Shown piece by piece: positions 7,366-10,177 of a DNA stretch of 10,177 bases; the first letter of the stretch is position 1; each line of letters begins with the position of its first letter. Origin of the DNA: JBFHFS01 sp041583495 (GTDB lineage: Bacteria; Bacteroidota; Bacteroidia; Bacteroidales; Marinilabiliaceae); assembly GCA_041583495.1 (NCBI GenBank), contig JBFHFS010000096.1, positions 1 through 10,177 on the forward strand, read 5' to 3'. Both the position numbers and the translations under genes were made by a program. Under the pieces are notes generated by a model, which saw only the letters and a program-made list of their open reading frames with translations, ran no database searches and was not told the origin of the DNA.

Positions 7366-8958
7366 ATGCAGAAACTACTTTTTATTACAGGGTTAGCAAT
7401 AATTCTATCCGTAATTACTTTAGATGGAAATGCCCAAACAAAAAAGCAGCATCAGATAAAAATACCTATTGAAAAAAATATTTCATGGTGGACTGGTATT
7501 ATTCGACATGGAGAAATGATGCCTATTCAGAATGGATACAAGGCAAATATGGATAGTAACTATGGAAATCAGTTGCAGCCAATGCTTCTTTCAAACCAGG
7601 GGCATGTTATTTGGTCTGAAGAACCATTCGAAATATCAATGGAGAATGACGTGTTAAATGTGTTGTCTCCTGATTCCTCCTTGGTTTATTTAAAAGCAGG
7701 GGAAACGTTGAAAGATGGGTTCAAATATGCCTCAGAAAAGTATTTCCCACCCTCCGGGAAATTACCAGATCAGCTGTTATTCTCAAGGCCTCAGTACAAC
7801 ACCTGGATCGAATTGATGTACGACCAGAATCAGGAAGATATCCTAAAATATGCCCATCAAATAATTGCAAACAATTTTCCCCCGGGAGTACTGATGATTG
7901 ATGATAACTGGCAAGAGGATTATGGGAAATGGAACTTTCATGAGGGTCGTTTTTCTAATCCCAAAATGATGGTCGACTCCCTTCATGCAATGGGGTTTAA
8001 GGTGATGCTGTGGGTGTGCCCTACTGTGAGTCCCGATTGTGATGTATTCCGCAAACTCAGGGATGGAGCTATGCTTCTGGAGGATAAAGCTGGAAATCCG
8101 GCCATTTTCGAATGGTGGAATGGATTTAGTGGAATTCTTGATCTTTCCAATAAACAAACGGAGCAATGGTTTAAAGATCAACTGAACCATCTGGTGGAAA
8201 CCTATGGCATTGATGGTTTTAAGCTTGATGCAGGTGACTTCGGCTTCTATGAAGGTTTCTATTCAGAGGGAAAAAAGGTAAGTCCTCAGAAACACTGTGA
8301 ACTCTATGCAAGAATCGGACTTAGTTTTCCCTTGAATGAATACCGGGCTATGTGGAAAATGGCAGGACAGCCAATTGTAAATCGATTAAGTGACAAACGC
8401 CATAATTGGGAGGATTTGCAAAAATTGGTTCCGGATATTTTAGTACAGGGAGTTATGGGTTATAGCTTTGCCTGTCCCGACATGATTGGGGGAGGAGAAT
8501 TCCAATCCTTTTTGCACACTGAGACGATAGACCAGGAATTAATTGTTAGATCTGCTCAATGTCACGCTTTAATGCCTATGATGCAATTCTCGGTTGCGCC
8601 CTGGCGCATTTTGGATGATGAACATCTGGAAGCATGTAAAAAAGCCGTGGAAATACGAGGCCGGTTCGTGCCATTAATTATGGAACTTGCCAGAGAGTCA
8701 GCCATCACGGGCGAACCTATCGTGCGGCCTATGGAATATGTTTTCCCGCACCAGGGCTATGAAACGGTGAATAATCAGTTTATGCTCGGCAATGATATTC
8801 TTGTTGCTCCAGTACTTGAAAAAGGAGCCTCTAATCGAAGTGTAATGCTTCCAAAAGGTAAATGGGTCGATGATTTGGGTGCTCTTTATAAAGGAGGCAA
8901 ATCAGTGGATATAGGAGTTTCGTTGGAGCGATTGCCCTATTTCAAAAAACTGAAATAG
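7366..8958 (+). CDS. Secreted GH31 glycoside hydrolase, alpha-galactosidase/MYORG-like
   Basis: This 530-residue protein has a signal peptide (MQKLLFITGLAIILSV, likely cleaved at GNA-Q). It is a retaining alpha-glycosidase of family GH31, clan GH-D. Seen in order: a short N-terminal beta region; RPQYNTWIEL (141-150); GVLMIDDNWQEDYGKW (174-189); GFKVMLWVCPTVSPD; the nucleophile strand GFKLDAGD with D288; the acid/base block LSDKRHNWEDL with D343; PDMIGGG (371-377); and a C-terminal beta-domain with GNDILVAPVLEKGA. The GFKLDAGD and NTWIEL forms are closer to the MYORG and bacterial GH31 alpha-galactosidase branch than to alpha-glucosidases or alpha-xylosidases, so release of alpha-galactose or a related sugar is the best guess. 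It is slightly shorter than typical GH31 proteins because the N-terminal domain is small. It has no separate promoter and follows DUF5009 closely. Confidence 0.9.
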   Translation: MQKLLFITGLAIILSVITLDGNAQTKKQHQIKIPIEKNISWWTGIIRHGEMMPIQNGYKANMDSNYGNQLQPMLLSNQGHVIWSEEPFEISMENDVLNVLSPDSSLVYLKAGETLKDGFKYASEKYFPPSGKLPDQLLFSRPQYNTWIELMYDQNQEDILKYAHQIIANNFPPGVLMIDDNWQEDYGKWNFHEGRFSNPKMMVDSLHAMGFKVMLWVCPTVSPDCDVFRKLRDGAMLLEDKAGNPAIFEWWNGFSGILDLSNKQTEQWFKDQLNHLVETYGIDGFKLDAGDFGFYEGFYSEGKKVSPQKHCELYARIGLSFPLNEYRAMWKMAGQPIVNRLSDKRHNWEDLQKLVPDILVQGVMGYSFACPDMIGGGEFQSFLHTETIDQELIVRSAQCHALMPMMQFSVAPWRILDDEHLEACKKAVEIRGRFVPLIMELARESAITGEPIVRPMEYVFPHQGYETVNNQFMLGNDILVAPVLEKGASNRSVMLPKGKWVDDLGALYKGGKSVDIGVSLERLPYFKKLK

Positions 8959-8967
8959 TAGAACACA

Positions 8968-9033
8968 ATGAGATTAAAAAAAAACATAAAATTTCTATTT
9001 CTATTTTTAATTAAACCGGCTTCTGTCGGTTAA
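8968..9033 (+). pseudogene. Possible orphaned signal-peptide start (21 codons)
   Basis: Nine bases after the GH31 stop, an ATG opens a 21-residue frame beginning MRLKKNIKFLFLFLI and ending at TAA 9031-9033. The charged n-region and hydrophobic core are what an exported Bacteroidota protein starts with, but no mature part follows in any frame before the next gene. It may be the stub of a deleted gene at a recombination junction, or chance in an A/T-rich spacer. The evidence is weak. Confidence 0.22.
9014..9031 (+). terminator. Hairpin after GH31, possible weak terminator or leader structure
   Basis: AACCGGC at 9014-9020 pairs with GTCGGTT at 9025-9031 around a TTCT loop, giving a 7-bp stem with one G-T wobble. 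The T-run (9043-9048) begins eleven bases after the stem instead of directly at its foot, so it is not a textbook intrinsic terminator. It separates the AT-rich GH31 gene from the GC-richer oxidoreductase gene. Confidence 0.35.
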
Positions 9034-9052
9034 CCTTTCAAATTTTTTAGGT

Positions 9053-10177
9053 ATGAAAAAAGAAAATAAAAAGGATTTAAGCAGGCGAAAATTTTTGAGC
9101 TATGGAGCCCTGGGAGTTGCCGGGTTCACGATTTTACCCAGCTGGCGGATGGCCAATGGGGTTCGTATTCCTCCCAGCGACCGGGTGGTCTTAGGTTTTA
9201 TTGGACTGGGACGGCAGGGGCTCTCTGATTTTAGAAGTTTTACCGGATGTCCTGGTGTACAGGTGGTGGCCGGTTGTGACGTTCACCAACTGAAACGGGA
9301 ACGTTTTAAGCGAAGAGTGGAGTCCTGGCAAAAGTCGCAGGGTGTGGCTTCGCGGTGCGATACTTACGAGTTCTATGAAGAGCTTCTGGAGAGGAAAGAC
9401 ATCGATGCGGTCTCTATCGCCACCCCGGACCACTGGCATGCGCTGACCTCTATTCATGCCTGCCAGTCGGGGAAAGAGGTCTATTTGCAAAAACCGCTTG
9501 CTTTCACCATCCGGGAAGGACTGGAGATCGTAAAGGCCGTCCGGGGCAACAACCGCGTTCTGCAGGTAGGCAGCCAGCAACGTTCCAGTAAGGAGTTCCA
9601 ACAGGCCATTGAGCTGGTTCGTAATGGATCAATTGGTCATATCGAAACGATCTATGCCAAGGTGGGCGATCCCCCACAACCGCTTAATCTGCCCGGACAA
9701 CCGATTCCTGCCGCCTTAAACTGGAACCAATGGATGGGCCCGTTAACTGACCCCAAGATACATTATCATCCAGATTTATGTCCCCCAATTTCACTGGATC
9801 CCGAAGAAAATGAAAAGCTGTGGGGTGCCTGGCGCTGGTACCGTGAAACCGGAAATGGGTTTACCGCCGACTGGGGTGCCCACATGTTTGATATAGCCCA
9901 GGCCGCTATTGGCATGGATGGATCCGGCCCCTGTGAATTTATCCCCAAAGGTTACAATGGAGCCGAATACCTGACCATGAAATACCAAAATGGGATTGTC
10001 ATGACCGAGCAACCATTCCGGAAAGAAGGTGGGCAGGGCATCTGTTTTAACGGAACAAAAGGCTGGATCAAGGTGGCACGCGGGTTTATTGAATGTTCCG
10101 ATCCTTCCCTTTTGAAAAAAGAGGAGAAGAAAATCGGTGCAGGTCAATATGAGGTGAGTTCACCACACATGCAAAAC
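9053..10177 (+). CDS. Tat-signal Gfo/Idh/MocA family oxidoreductase (3' end outside window)
   Basis: The ATG at 9053 opens a frame of 375 codons that is still open at the window edge. The N-terminus has a twin-arginine leader, SRRKFLSYGALGVAGF, so export is expected. The NAD(P)-binding Rossmann motif is VVLGFIGLGRQG (45-56). Further family blocks are IATPDHWHAL (122-131), VYLQKPL (143-149, where the classical motif is EKP), VGSQQRS, and GFTADWGAHMFDIAQ (269-283), whose D273, H277 and D280 lie in the usual substrate/metal region. Such enzymes oxidise, reduce or epimerise sugars, and some relatives (GH109) are NAD-dependent glycosidases; this one is not clearly GH109. Base composition is much richer in G+C than the upstream genes, with many CGG, CTG and GCC codons, so it may have a different history. 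Preceded by a 94-bp gap; substrate unknown. Confidence 0.92.
   Translation, partial: MKKENKKDLSRRKFLSYGALGVAGFTILPSWRMANGVRIPPSDRVVLGFIGLGRQGLSDFRSFTGCPGVQVVAGCDVHQLKRERFKRRVESWQKSQGVASRCDTYEFYEELLERKDIDAVSIATPDHWHALTSIHACQSGKEVYLQKPLAFTIREGLEIVKAVRGNNRVLQVGSQQRSSKEFQQAIELVRNGSIGHIETIYAKVGDPPQPLNLPGQPIPAALNWNQWMGPLTDPKIHYHPDLCPPISLDPEENEKLWGAWRWYRETGNGFTADWGAHMFDIAQAAIGMDGSGPCEFIPKGYNGAEYLTMKYQNGIVMTEQPFRKEGGQGICFNGTKGWIKVARGFIECSDPSLLKKEEKKIGAGQYEVSSPHMQN

Noticed and set aside
9191..10147. Minus-strand ORFs of 118-136 codons opposite the oxidoreductase gene
   Set aside because: They are antisense shadows that become long because this gene is GC-richer; the + frame carries clear Gfo/Idh/MocA motifs throughout.
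9053..10177. Oxidoreductase as a GH109 alpha-N-acetylgalactosaminidase
   Set aside because: The Tat leader and Rossmann fold fit, but no GH109-specific signature could be recognised and the 3' end is missing.

Overview
The window looks like part of a carbohydrate-degradation (PUL-like) locus from a Bacteroidota bacterium, probably a marine or sediment type. The evidence is AT-rich DNA, weak or absent Shine-Dalgarno sequences, lipobox and Tat-type leaders on the predicted enzymes, a TAnnTTTG-type -7 box, and families typical of Bacteroidota sugar clusters (GH28, GH31, DUF4832, DUF5009, Gfo/Idh/MocA). The genus cannot be fixed from sequence alone. No SusC/SusD pair, regulator, sulfatase, tRNA, rRNA, CRISPR array or transposase is visible.

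Layout: all genes are on the + strand. The left edge (1-125) holds the last 40 codons of an upstream gene that resembles the C-terminal beta-domain of a GH27/GH36-type alpha-galactosidase. It is followed by a Tat-exported carbon-nitrogen hydrolase (nitrilase superfamily, 183-1232), then two tandem paralogous DUF4832-type TIM-barrel proteins, one a lipoprotein (1425-2903) and one with a cleavable signal peptide (2973-4409). A possible promoter at about 4529 precedes a GH28 polygalacturonase-like lipoprotein (4582-5976). After the largest gap (270 bp) come a DUF5009/HGSNAT-like membrane acyltransferase (6247-7347) and, 18 bp later, a GH31 enzyme of the alpha-galactosidase/MYORG-like type (7366-8958). 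The right part (9053 to the edge) is the 5' portion of a Tat-signal Gfo/Idh/MocA oxidoreductase that runs off the window.

How the genes may work together (inference): the GH28, the GH31, the upstream alpha-galactosidase-like enzyme and the two DUF4832 proteins would dismantle a complex glycan outside the cytoplasm. The carbon-nitrogen hydrolase would cut an amide substituent, the DUF5009 protein would acylate a sugar across the inner membrane, and the oxidoreductase would convert a released sugar. The GH28 has lost the carboxylate-binding Arg of its RIK motif, so plain homogalacturonan is an unlikely substrate.

The most interesting points are: the DUF4832 pair, which share two Glu residues spaced like a clan GH-A catalytic pair; the altered GH28 active site; the extracytoplasmic amidase in a glycan locus; and a sharp rise in G+C around 9014-9060, next to a tiny ORF that looks like an orphaned signal-peptide start.
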